Below the pieces are notes generated by a model. It saw nothing but the letters and a program-made list of their open reading frames with translations, searched no databases and was not told the origin of the DNA. From positions 186,001 to 250,000 of the forward strand of contig CAINNJ010000049.1 in NCBI GenBank assembly GCA_903851195.1: a stretch of 64,000 nt of DNA, read 5' to 3'. This DNA is from an uncultured Acidobacteriia bacterium (GTDB lineage Bacteria > Acidobacteriota > Terriglobia > Bryobacterales > Bryobacteraceae). Below, one piece after another: positions 25,852-33,469 of the stretch. Position numbers and translations under genes: made by a program. Positions within the stretch are counted from its first letter, which is position 1; each line of letters opens with the position of its first letter.

Positions 25852-28227
25852 CTAATTCGACCCCAGTTCTCCGATCTTATTCAGCAGTTTCCGCACATCG
25901 AAACGCGCGCCGAACAGGAACCGCAGGTCGTCCCCGATATCGGAGTATCCGCTCAGATGCTGCGGTCCGTAAGGCTGCTGAATGCGCTGCAGCCCCACGT
26001 TGGCGCTGAATCCGAGCAGGAAAGGAGAGTGCGGCAGCTTGAACATACCCTCCACACCAAGCCGCCAGGGGCGATAACGCAGGTAATTCATCAAAGCCGT
26101 CTTATTACCGGCGGTATCCAGCACCGGCTTTCCGGCGCTGTCCAACAGGTACAACTGAGCCCCCGTGGCATCCAGCCTTGGCAGCCCCAGGATATTCTCG
26201 AAATTGCCAAAACGCCCCACCACGAAATCAACGTAAGTCATGGGCTCGGGCGAGCGATTCCTGTCCCGCGCTCCGTCCCACGACGAGTATTCGCGGTTGT
26301 GTCCCAGCCTCGCCCCGAAACCGTAGTTCACGAAGAACCGGTTGGAGTCGAGGCCATTCGTGGAAGTGGTCGTCGGCGTCACAAAACCAACCTTGCCGAG
26401 CGGCGCGACAAAGAACGAATAGTCTTTCTCGGCGAAATGCCACCGCGTCAGCGTAATCGGCGCGTACACTCCGGTCGTGAGTGAGCCGGCTTTCTGGCTG
26501 GTTACCAGTGTATCGAGCGTCGCGCTGCTCGCCGTCCGGGGCGCGGTTGACGGGTTGGCAACCGGAATCGCGGTGAGCCGGGCATCGAAGAAGGTGTGCA
26601 GGTCGAGCGTGGGCTTCTTGCTGCGTTGAATTGACGTCCGGCCGAGCATCCAGCCCTTGTCCATATTGAGACTGAGGAACGGATCCCAGCTGTCGAAGTT
26701 CCCGCTGCTCTTCGAAAGCAGAGCTCCCAGCGTGAAGTAAGCGCGCATCCGCCCGAAATCGAAATCCACCGGGTTGACGGGCAGACTGACGGAATCGCCC
26801 TGCGTCGCTCCCTTTACGCCGGAAACAAGCAACCGCTCGTCGGCGTTGAATTTCGTCTTATCGAAGGTCGTCGTGAAGGCGCCGCTGGCATCCACCATGG
26901 CATCTTTGGCGGCGATCAACTGGTCGCCTTCCACCAGTTCCACATGCACTTTGTCCAGTCCCGTCGCTCCCACGCCGGAAACCGTGCTGTCGCCCTCAGT
27001 CACCTGCAGAATATTCGACGGAGGCTGCGGAGGCGCATCCGCGGCGCTCACGGTAATAATATTGGACGCCTCCCCCCCGCCCTGCATAACGGACAACCGG
27101 TCGCCTTTCGACAGCGGAGCGGCCAGCTTGACCGTAACCCGCAGCGGATTATCGCTCACCACGGCCGCGCTGTCGGGGACGGCGGCCGCTTTGTCATTTA
27201 CCAAAACCTTCAGGTCGCCGCGAGGATTGCTGACCCGGTGCCCGAGAATTACGTCGAACGAAGAGCCCGGCTTGACTGGTTCCACGATAGTCGACGGGTC
27301 GAACGAGACCGGGGTCGACGGATTTGCCGGAGTCGACGGACTTGCCGGAGTCGACGGACTTGCCGGAGTCGACGGACTTGCCGGAGTCGACGGACTTGCC
27401 GGAGTCGACGGACTTGCCGGGGTCGCCGGAGTGGCCGGAGTCGCCGGGGCGGCCGGCTTGGCCGGAATCGCCTTCGCCCCTAATTCCACTCGGTGCCGGT
27501 TGACCAGCAGAAAGAAAGAAAGCTTGCCCGCACCGATTTCCTGAGCAGGGCACTTCATTTCCTGAGCGGCGCACCTCGTGGTTACGGTAACGTCCCATTC
27601 ATTCGGAACCGACGAGAAGGTTACCTTCGTGTCGTAAGGCCGCTTATTTCCGTTTTCATCCAGAATGTTGAGCTGGGGAGTAACCTTCGAATCCAGGCTG
27701 AAGTGCAGTTGGGTCGCGCTCGAATCGAAAGAATCCATGGTAATTGCACTTTTTTCGCCCGCTTCCACATAGACAAGCTCCGATGGCGCGCCGGAATTCG
27801 GCTCCACGATAACGGTCTCGCCCAAATTCAGCGAATTTGCCAGCCTGACTTTCAGCGTTCTCGATCGCCCCGGGTCGCTTGAGTTGAAAACCTCTTCGAC
27901 CTCTTTTGCCGGTTGCGGCGCGCTGGTCGCGGGAGCGGCAGCCGGTTCTCCGGCAGTCGTTTTTCCGGCAGCCGGTTGCGGCGTCGGCTCGGGAGTCGCA
28001 ATCCGGTTACCGATTCGGACCTTTGCGGGCGATGCGGCCTCCGTGCAGGCGCGGGCTTCGGCGTCACAAGTGAAATTGACCGTCAGGACTTTCGTTCCCG
28101 CTTTCGGCGGCTCCACATCCAGAATGACGCTCACGCGACCGGATGTGCCGGATTTCCCTTTCGGGGCGGCGGGAAGAACGAATGCGAGCAACAGAGGAAC
28201 TATTAGACCAACGCGAAAACGTCTCAT
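25852..28227 (-). CDS. secreted Pro/Ser/Thr-repeat protein with probable outer-membrane C-terminal part
   Basis: A 791-residue protein with a signal peptide, residues 1-22. There is an N-terminal region with a Cys pair (CDAEARACTEA), then a hinge near residue 270-310 of repeated SPSTPA units encoded by an 18-bp minisatellite. Then comes an Ig-like part (IVEPVKPGSSFDVILGHRVS) and a C-terminal 300 residues of alternating polar/hydrophobic strands with many Tyr and Phe, such as YGFGARLGHNREYSSWDG and LGFSANVGLQRIQQ, resembling an outer-membrane barrel. I know no family name. The start at 28227 begins a clear signal peptide; open codons upstream overlap the next gene and are rejected. It is the last gene before a strong terminator. 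Confidence 0.75.
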   Translation of the reverse strand: MRRFRVGLIVPLLLAFVLPAAPKGKSGTSGRVSVILDVEPPKAGTKVLTVNFTCDAEARACTEAASPAKVRIGNRIATPEPTPQPAAGKTTAGEPAAAPATSAPQPAKEVEEVFNSSDPGRSRTLKVRLANSLNLGETVIVEPNSGAPSELVYVEAGEKSAITMDSFDSSATQLHFSLDSKVTPQLNILDENGNKRPYDTKVTFSSVPNEWDVTVTTRCAAQEMKCPAQEIGAGKLSFFLLVNRHRVELGAKAIPAKPAAPATPATPATPASPSTPASPSTPASPSTPASPSTPASPSTPANPSTPVSFDPSTIVEPVKPGSSFDVILGHRVSNPRGDLKVLVNDKAAAVPDSAAVVSDNPLRVTVKLAAPLSKGDRLSVMQGGGEASNIITVSAADAPPQPPSNILQVTEGDSTVSGVGATGLDKVHVELVEGDQLIAAKDAMVDASGAFTTTFDKTKFNADERLLVSGVKGATQGDSVSLPVNPVDFDFGRMRAYFTLGALLSKSSGNFDSWDPFLSLNMDKGWMLGRTSIQRSKKPTLDLHTFFDARLTAIPVANPSTAPRTASSATLDTLVTSQKAGSLTTGVYAPITLTRWHFAEKDYSFFVAPLGKVGFVTPTTTSTNGLDSNRFFVNYGFGARLGHNREYSSWDGARDRNRSPEPMTYVDFVVGRFGNFENILGLPRLDATGAQLYLLDSAGKPVLDTAGNKTALMNYLRYRPWRLGVEGMFKLPHSPFLLGFSANVGLQRIQQPYGPQHLSGYSDIGDDLRFLFGARFDVRKLLNKIGELGSN
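27314..27421. repeat. 18-bp minisatellite, six tandem copies
   Basis: Six head-to-tail copies of gtcgacggacttgccgga. The first copy has one change (t for c at the tenth base) and the sixth one (final g). They encode the Ser-Pro-Ser-Thr-Pro-Ala hinge of the surface protein on the minus strand. Degenerate 9-bp half units (TPA) continue to about 27450. Confidence 0.95.
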
Positions 28228-28283
28228 GTTTCCGAAAGCGCAGTTTTTTTCGGAAAGGGGACATTTATTTTTGGATTTCCCCC

Positions 28284-28853
28284 TCAGAACCGGATTGCCG
28301 GCGACAGCGTCCTCGGTTCCACCCACAGCTGGCTCGGCCGGTACGCCACCACCAGCACATTCCGGAACTCCTCCGGGAACCGCACCCGCACGGATGTAAT
28401 CTCCCGCGGCGCCACCGCATCCGCGCGAATCTCCACCGGCTCCTCGTGCGAATGCCCGCCTGATCCGCCATTGCCTGGATCCACCATCGCCTGCATCATG
28501 CGCTGGCGCAGCAAATCCTGCACCTGCTTCGCATCCGGCCACACCCAGTTACTCAGCGACAGCTCCGGCCCCTCCGCCAGATATAACCGCGTCGCCGCCT
28601 GAAAACCCGCCTGCGCGCGCGATAACTGCTTCTGCAGGTCCTCCGGCTTCATCGCCGAATAAATCGCCAGAAACTCCGCCGGAGGACGCTTCGGAGCCAG
28701 CGCCGCATGCAGCGCTTCCGCCCACGCGATGTAAAGCGTCATCGTCAGATGCCGCCCGTCCCGCAGCACCAGAGTCGCCCGGTTATCCGCCAGTTCATGC
28801 GCCCCCGCCGGCGAACAGAGCAACAGTGCCAACACCACCAGTACCCGTCTCAT
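28284..28853 (-). CDS. small secreted protein downstream of the YHYH gene
   Basis: A 189-residue protein with a signal peptide (residues 1-18, ending AGAHELA). The region NRATLVLRDGRHLTMTLYIA recalls the extracellular part of HupE/UreJ_2-type proteins, but no membrane helices follow. A His-rich patch (GGHSHEEP) near residue 137 could bind metal. The ATG at 28853 lies seven bases past the YHYH stop codon, so the two are likely cotranslated. Function unknown; I place it in the phosphatase/YHYH transcription unit by spacing. Confidence 0.75.
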   Translation of the reverse strand: MRRVLVVLALLLCSPAGAHELADNRATLVLRDGRHLTMTLYIAWAEALHAALAPKRPPAEFLAIYSAMKPEDLQKQLSRAQAGFQAATRLYLAEGPELSLSNWVWPDAKQVQDLLRQRMMQAMVDPGNGGSGGHSHEEPVEIRADAVAPREITSVRVRFPEEFRNVLVVAYRPSQLWVEPRTLSPAIRF

Positions 28854-28860
28854 TCGCGGT

Positions 28861-31401
28861 TCATTTACAGTAAGACACAGTCGGCTGCGTCGTCTTCCCG
28901 CTGCCGTCCACGAACTGAAAATTCCAGCACGCCGTGGCATTCGCATTCTGCCGCAAAGCCAGCAGCGCCGTAAGATCCGCCCCGGTCACGATCTTATAAC
29001 GAATCTTATAAGTGCCCGGCGCGTTCGGATAACTATCCGTCCCGTTCTCCGATGTATTAAAACGAATCGCCGAAGTAAACTGCAGCACCTGGTACCCATC
29101 CGTCGAATCCGTTGTCAGCGTCATCCCCGAAACATTGAACGGCGTCACCGGAGGCTGCCGCAAAGGCTTATACTTACTGCCCTGATTCGGCAAATCCGGG
29201 CTCGGCGTACCCGCCAGGCAGGACGTCACATAAGGCGGCGCGTCCGTCACATGATAGCTGTACCCCGCGGGCGCGTTCGGCGCCGTTTTCGTATTCCCGC
29301 CGCAGAGGTTGTCGCGCGCCGCCGTCGTGCCGTCCGCGTCCCGATAGCCGAAGATGGCGAACCCGTCGAGCGCCCACCCCAGCGGATGCGTATCCCAGTA
29401 GCTCGGCGGCTGGTCCGCCATCATGCAGTTCGGCGCGGCGTGGTAATGATAATCGTCCGCCCGGCCCGCATGGCCGTTGCAGTTGTCCAGTTGCCCCAGC
29501 GCCTTCGTGTCGCCGCCCGTCACGCACCCGCCCTGCGTGCACGGGTTGAATATCGGCACGCCATTAATCGCAACCCCCAGCGGACCATCCAGCACGCTCG
29601 TGGGCGCGGCCGCCAGCGCCGGATTCAGCGGAATCTTCCACGCATTCGCGCCGTTGAAATTCTGCGGCACCGGAATCTGCAGATTTGTCGATGTAATGCC
29701 GTTCATCATCGGCGCGGTCGTGATCCCGTTCGACCCCACGTACGCGTACACGCCGTCGCAGGTCACCGTCGCCGTGCCCGATTTCGATGCCCGCACGGAA
29801 TTCGAAATATACCCGCAACCAGGCGTCGATCCCGGCGGCGTCGCCGGCCGTGCATAACTCAGATTCAGCGCCGCCGAGCCCAGCTTCAGCGAAGCGATCG
29901 CATCCGTCACCATCTGCCCCGTCACCTGCGCCGCCGGAACGGCAAGCACCGGCGCGTCGGACAGCGCGTAGAGCGTCCATGTATATACCTTCGCGCCCGG
30001 ACCCTGCGAACACGGCGGATTGTACACCGTCCCCGGCCCGTCGCTCCCCACGCCCAAAGTCCCCACCAGAAAACTGTCCCGCGCCAGAGTCGTCGTTCCG
30101 GCCGGCAAGTGGTAGAGCACCCAGTTCCACTTCGTGGTCCCATCGCCCGGCAGAGTGGTCATCAGCAGCGCGTACTCTTTCGTTCCCGAAGGCGCGCCGG
30201 ACCACGCCAGTGGCAGCGTGGACCCCATCCCGTCGCACGTATAAGCGGCGGGCAGGGCCCCGCCTTCCACGCCCGCCGAACTGGTCAGCGTGAACGATCC
30301 GCTGGCCGGCGCAACCGGCGTCACCGTCACGTTCGCCGACGCATTACCGGCGCCCACCGCGTTCGCCGCTACCACCGAGCACGTATAAGTGACTCCGTTC
30401 GACAATCCCTTGACCACCACCGGACTGGCCGCAGCCGTTCCCGTGAGAGTCGCCCCGCCGCCCCGGCACGTCGCCGTATAAAGCGTGATCGCGGACCCGC
30501 CATCCGACGCCGGCGCGGAAAACGCAATCACCGCGCTGCCATCGCCCGCCGTGGACGTCACATTGCGCGGCGGCCCCGGTACGCTCGCGCCGCCCGCCGG
30601 CAGGAACAGCGTCTGCGCGATCACCACGCCGTTCAGCGTCGTCTGCACCGGCAGATCGGTCGCCGCCGCGGGCACCGCCGGAACCACAACATTGAACTGA
30701 TATAGCCCCACCACGCCCGGCGCGATCCCCGCATAGCTCGCCTTCGCGGCCGCATTGCCGATGGTCATCGTGAATGGATTCACCAGCGTCGCCTGCCCCC
30801 CGGCCAGACGCCCGGCCGGCGCAACCGGAGTCACGGCCCCGAAGCCAATCCCATAAAACGTCAGCGTCTCGCCCGCCACCGCCGGAGCCGCGGGTACGCC
30901 CGCAACACTGCCGTTCCCGACCAAAGCCCCCGTCGACGCATGCACCGCGACCACATACTGCTTGCCCCCCGCGAGGAACCCCGCCGGAGCCAGCAGTCCC
31001 GGTTGCTGCGCGTTGATCGTCATCGACGCAGGCGCGCCCGCCGCGCCCTGATTCGTCACCACAACGTTCACCGTGCCGTTCACCGAATTGCCGTCCGGAA
31101 CCTGCAGATTGATCTGCGTCGGACTGATGTAGCTGAGATACGCAGGTGATCCGGCCACGCTCACGCTCACCCCGTCGAGCGTCGTCGGCGCGGCCGTCCC
31201 CGTGAAATCGCCCTCTGCCCATTGCCGGGTCGTCCCCGCCAGATTCGACCCGTAGATCTCCACCCAGGAGCCAGGCGCGGCAACGCCGGGATAGCCGCCA
31301 AACCCGCTCGCCGTGATCATATGATCGATCACCGGCCGGGCGCCGGTCTGCGCCCACGCGGACCCCACCAGCAGAAACACAAACAGTCCGCGCTTCCTCA
31401 T
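28861..31401 (-). CDS. secreted fusion: TIGR03437 module, fibronectin III, PEBP-like and YHYH domains
   Basis: An 846-residue secreted protein with a signal peptide (residues 1-17, ending AWAQ). Residues about 25-275 form a TIGR03437-type module (PGSWVEIYGSNLAGTTRQW, SYISPTQINLQVPDG). A fibronectin III domain follows (PRNVTSTAGDGSAVIAFSAP), then a PEBP/YbhB-like domain (AYTCDGMGSTLPLAWSG, WNWVLYHLPAG). Last is a YHYH domain with NCNGHAGRADDYHYHAAPNC and LGWALDGFAIFGYRDADG. YHYH domains are extracellular, probably metal-binding, and of unknown activity. The TIGR03437 module is usually C-terminal, so its N-terminal place is odd. A 17-bp tandem duplication lies at its start. Confidence 0.88.
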   Translation of the reverse strand: MRKRGLFVFLLVGSAWAQTGARPVIDHMITASGFGGYPGVAAPGSWVEIYGSNLAGTTRQWAEGDFTGTAAPTTLDGVSVSVAGSPAYLSYISPTQINLQVPDGNSVNGTVNVVVTNQGAAGAPASMTINAQQPGLLAPAGFLAGGKQYVVAVHASTGALVGNGSVAGVPAAPAVAGETLTFYGIGFGAVTPVAPAGRLAGGQATLVNPFTMTIGNAAAKASYAGIAPGVVGLYQFNVVVPAVPAAATDLPVQTTLNGVVIAQTLFLPAGGASVPGPPRNVTSTAGDGSAVIAFSAPASDGGSAITLYTATCRGGGATLTGTAAASPVVVKGLSNGVTYTCSVVAANAVGAGNASANVTVTPVAPASGSFTLTSSAGVEGGALPAAYTCDGMGSTLPLAWSGAPSGTKEYALLMTTLPGDGTTKWNWVLYHLPAGTTTLARDSFLVGTLGVGSDGPGTVYNPPCSQGPGAKVYTWTLYALSDAPVLAVPAAQVTGQMVTDAIASLKLGSAALNLSYARPATPPGSTPGCGYISNSVRASKSGTATVTCDGVYAYVGSNGITTAPMMNGITSTNLQIPVPQNFNGANAWKIPLNPALAAAPTSVLDGPLGVAINGVPIFNPCTQGGCVTGGDTKALGQLDNCNGHAGRADDYHYHAAPNCMMADQPPSYWDTHPLGWALDGFAIFGYRDADGTTAARDNLCGGNTKTAPNAPAGYSYHVTDAPPYVTSCLAGTPSPDLPNQGSKYKPLRQPPVTPFNVSGMTLTTDSTDGYQVLQFTSAIRFNTSENGTDSYPNAPGTYKIRYKIVTGADLTALLALRQNANATACWNFQFVDGSGKTTQPTVSYCK

Positions 31402-31429
31402 TGGATATTCACCCTCATTGGATATTCAC
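31396..31429. repeat. 17-bp perfect tandem duplication at a gene junction
   Basis: Two adjacent perfect copies of cctcattggatattcac, 31396-31412 and 31413-31429. On the minus strand each copy holds the end of the phosphatase gene (NIQ and TGA) and an ATG. The first ATG now opens a six-codon mini-gene, MRVNIQ then TGA, that ends on the start codon of the YHYH gene. Confidence 0.95.
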
Positions 31430-33460
31430 AATCGTCACATTCGCGTTCCGCCCCGCCACGGTCAGCGCCACCGGCACGTCCCCCTTCCCCTGCAGCGCGC
31501 GCGGCACCGCGATGTTGATCTGATCCAGCCCCGCGAAATCCGGCTGCGATCCCGCGTAGAGTACCGTCGCCTTCTGCCCGCCGATCGTCGCCGTCACATC
31601 CGCCAGCGCCCCGCGGTTCCGGAACCCCGTGCCGTAGAACGAAAGGAACAACTGATCCCCGGCCGCACCCAAAGAGATCGGCGCCGTCACGCAACTGCCC
31701 GCCGCGGCCCCGCACCGGTAAACCAGCTCGCTCGCCTGCGACCCGTCCGCCCGCAGATGCAACGCCACCGCCGCCGCCACGCCCTTCCCGTCGGCATTGG
31801 CCGTAAACAGCCCCGGCGCTACGGCATCCACCAGAATGTCGCCCAGCCCGGCGCCCCCGGCAATCGACACCTGCGCCCGGCCCGCCGCCGTCCCCGCCGG
31901 CACCACGAAATTCACTTGCGACGCCACCGCGCCCAGCACCGTGGCCGTGCGCGCCACGCCCAGGCTGTCCGTCACCACCACCGGCCCCGCGGGAATCGCC
32001 TGCCCGTAAGCCGCCACCAGCGACTCGGCCGCCACCACGCCGCCCGCATACCCGGCCGCCGAACCGAACTTCAGATTCGTCCGCCGCGGCGCGAGCGCCC
32101 AGGTATCCGCCACCATGCCGTTCTGCTGCTTCGCGTTCTGCAGCGAAGGCACCCAGGTCTCCACATACTCCGCTTTCAGGCCCGCCGGCGAAACCTGCAT
32201 GCGCACATACCCCGTGCCGCCCAGAATCGTCCCGTGCGTGTAGTTGTAATCCGTGGCGCGCGTGCCCAGCCCCGTATTCTTCGCGCTCGGCTGCGGACCT
32301 TCCAGATACACGATGCCGTCCAGATCCTGCTTCGCATACAGATGGTCGTGCCCGTGGAAATAAGCGGTCACGTTGTTCGCCACCAGCAACTGATGAATCG
32401 GCATGGGCCAGCCGGGCCGCGCCTTATCGAAACCCCACGTCCCGTCCAGGTTGTAGCCGCCCCACTCCAGATACTTCGCCGTCTCGATCCCGCCGCGCAT
32501 CGGACCACTCAGATCCAGCCCGCCCACCAGGTTATGCGAAAACACGAACTTATAAGTCGCCGTGCTCTTCTCGAGCGTCGTCTTCAGCCAGTCATACTGC
32601 GTACGCCCCAGCGTGAGCGCCCAGTCCCCTCCCGCTTCGCCCGCGCCCGGCTGATTCCAGTAAGGGTCCAGCACCACGAACAACGCGTCGCCCCATTCGA
32701 ACGAGTAGTAACTCTGTCGCTGCCCCGTCAGCGGATACGACTCCGTGTCGCCCGTGAAAAACCCGTCCGGCGCCGGATTCGGATAATACTGCTTCCGCGT
32801 CAGCGTATCCCAGATGGCAACATTGTTGGCCGTCCCGTTCAGATTCCGCCCCCACTCGCCTTCATGATTTCCCAGCGCGATAAACAGCGGCACCGAATGC
32901 GTCGCCTGGTCATAAAACGACCGCAGCAGCCGCACGCGGTCCAGAATGGAAGGCGCGGTCGGCGGCGTCAGTTTATCGGCCATCGTGTTATCGCCCAGAT
33001 CGATCAGGAAATCCGGCTTATTCGCCAGAATATTCGCCATCGTCAGGCTGTAAGTCGCGGCATCCGAGTTCTCATCCATGTGCGGATCGAACTGCATCGC
33101 GAACGTAAACGTCGATCCCCGCGGCCTTTGCGTCCGGAACGAATGCTCCGGCCGCGCCGTGAATGCCGCAGTTCCCGCCAGCCGGTACTGCATCCGGTAA
33201 AAATACGCCGTATTAGCCTGCAGTTTATCGATTAAGACCTCGAAAGGCGTCCCGCCCGGGAACGTCTTCGTGTCCGTCCTGCCCGTATAAACGCCGGTGG
33301 CGACCCCGTACTCGAAATACGCCTCGATATCCTGATCCGCCGACACGTTCACCGTCACCGAGCTGTTCGTCACTCTGCCCAGCAGTTCCTGCCCCGTAAA
33401 CGTGACCTGCGCCGAACACACGGCGGCCACCGCCAACAATCCTGCGTATGCTCTCTTCAT
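31415..33460 (-). CDS. purple-acid-phosphatase-like metallophosphoesterase with C-terminal TIGR03437 module
   Basis: A 681-residue secreted enzyme with a signal peptide (residues 1-17, ending CSAQ). Next is a purple-acid-phosphatase N-terminal fibronectin-like domain (residues 20-110), then a metallophosphoesterase domain. Dinuclear-site motifs are Asp125-x-His127 (FDPHMDE), Asp154/Asp157 (DLGDN), Asn-His in GNHE at 197-200, His in FSHN, and HGHDH. The C-terminal 220 residues form a TIGR03437-type module ending NVTIVNIQ. The predicted role is hydrolysis of phosphomonoesters outside the cell. It is a paralogue of the next gene upstream and ends at the 17-bp duplication before the YHYH gene. 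Confidence 0.88.
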   Translation of the reverse strand: MKRAYAGLLAVAAVCSAQVTFTGQELLGRVTNSSVTVNVSADQDIEAYFEYGVATGVYTGRTDTKTFPGGTPFEVLIDKLQANTAYFYRMQYRLAGTAAFTARPEHSFRTQRPRGSTFTFAMQFDPHMDENSDAATYSLTMANILANKPDFLIDLGDNTMADKLTPPTAPSILDRVRLLRSFYDQATHSVPLFIALGNHEGEWGRNLNGTANNVAIWDTLTRKQYYPNPAPDGFFTGDTESYPLTGQRQSYYSFEWGDALFVVLDPYWNQPGAGEAGGDWALTLGRTQYDWLKTTLEKSTATYKFVFSHNLVGGLDLSGPMRGGIETAKYLEWGGYNLDGTWGFDKARPGWPMPIHQLLVANNVTAYFHGHDHLYAKQDLDGIVYLEGPQPSAKNTGLGTRATDYNYTHGTILGGTGYVRMQVSPAGLKAEYVETWVPSLQNAKQQNGMVADTWALAPRRTNLKFGSAAGYAGGVVAAESLVAAYGQAIPAGPVVVTDSLGVARTATVLGAVASQVNFVVPAGTAAGRAQVSIAGGAGLGDILVDAVAPGLFTANADGKGVAAAVALHLRADGSQASELVYRCGAAAGSCVTAPISLGAAGDQLFLSFYGTGFRNRGALADVTATIGGQKATVLYAGSQPDFAGLDQINIAVPRALQGKGDVPVALTVAGRNANVTIVNIQ

Positions 33461-33469
33461 GAAAATCCC

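Noticed and set aside
27314-27421. Possible CRISPR array
   Set aside because: The repeats are 18 bp, head-to-tail without spacers, in frame inside a protein gene: a minisatellite.
28228-28542. N-terminal extension of the repeat surface protein by 105 codons
   Set aside because: It overlaps the upstream small secreted gene in another frame, and a clear signal peptide begins at 28227.
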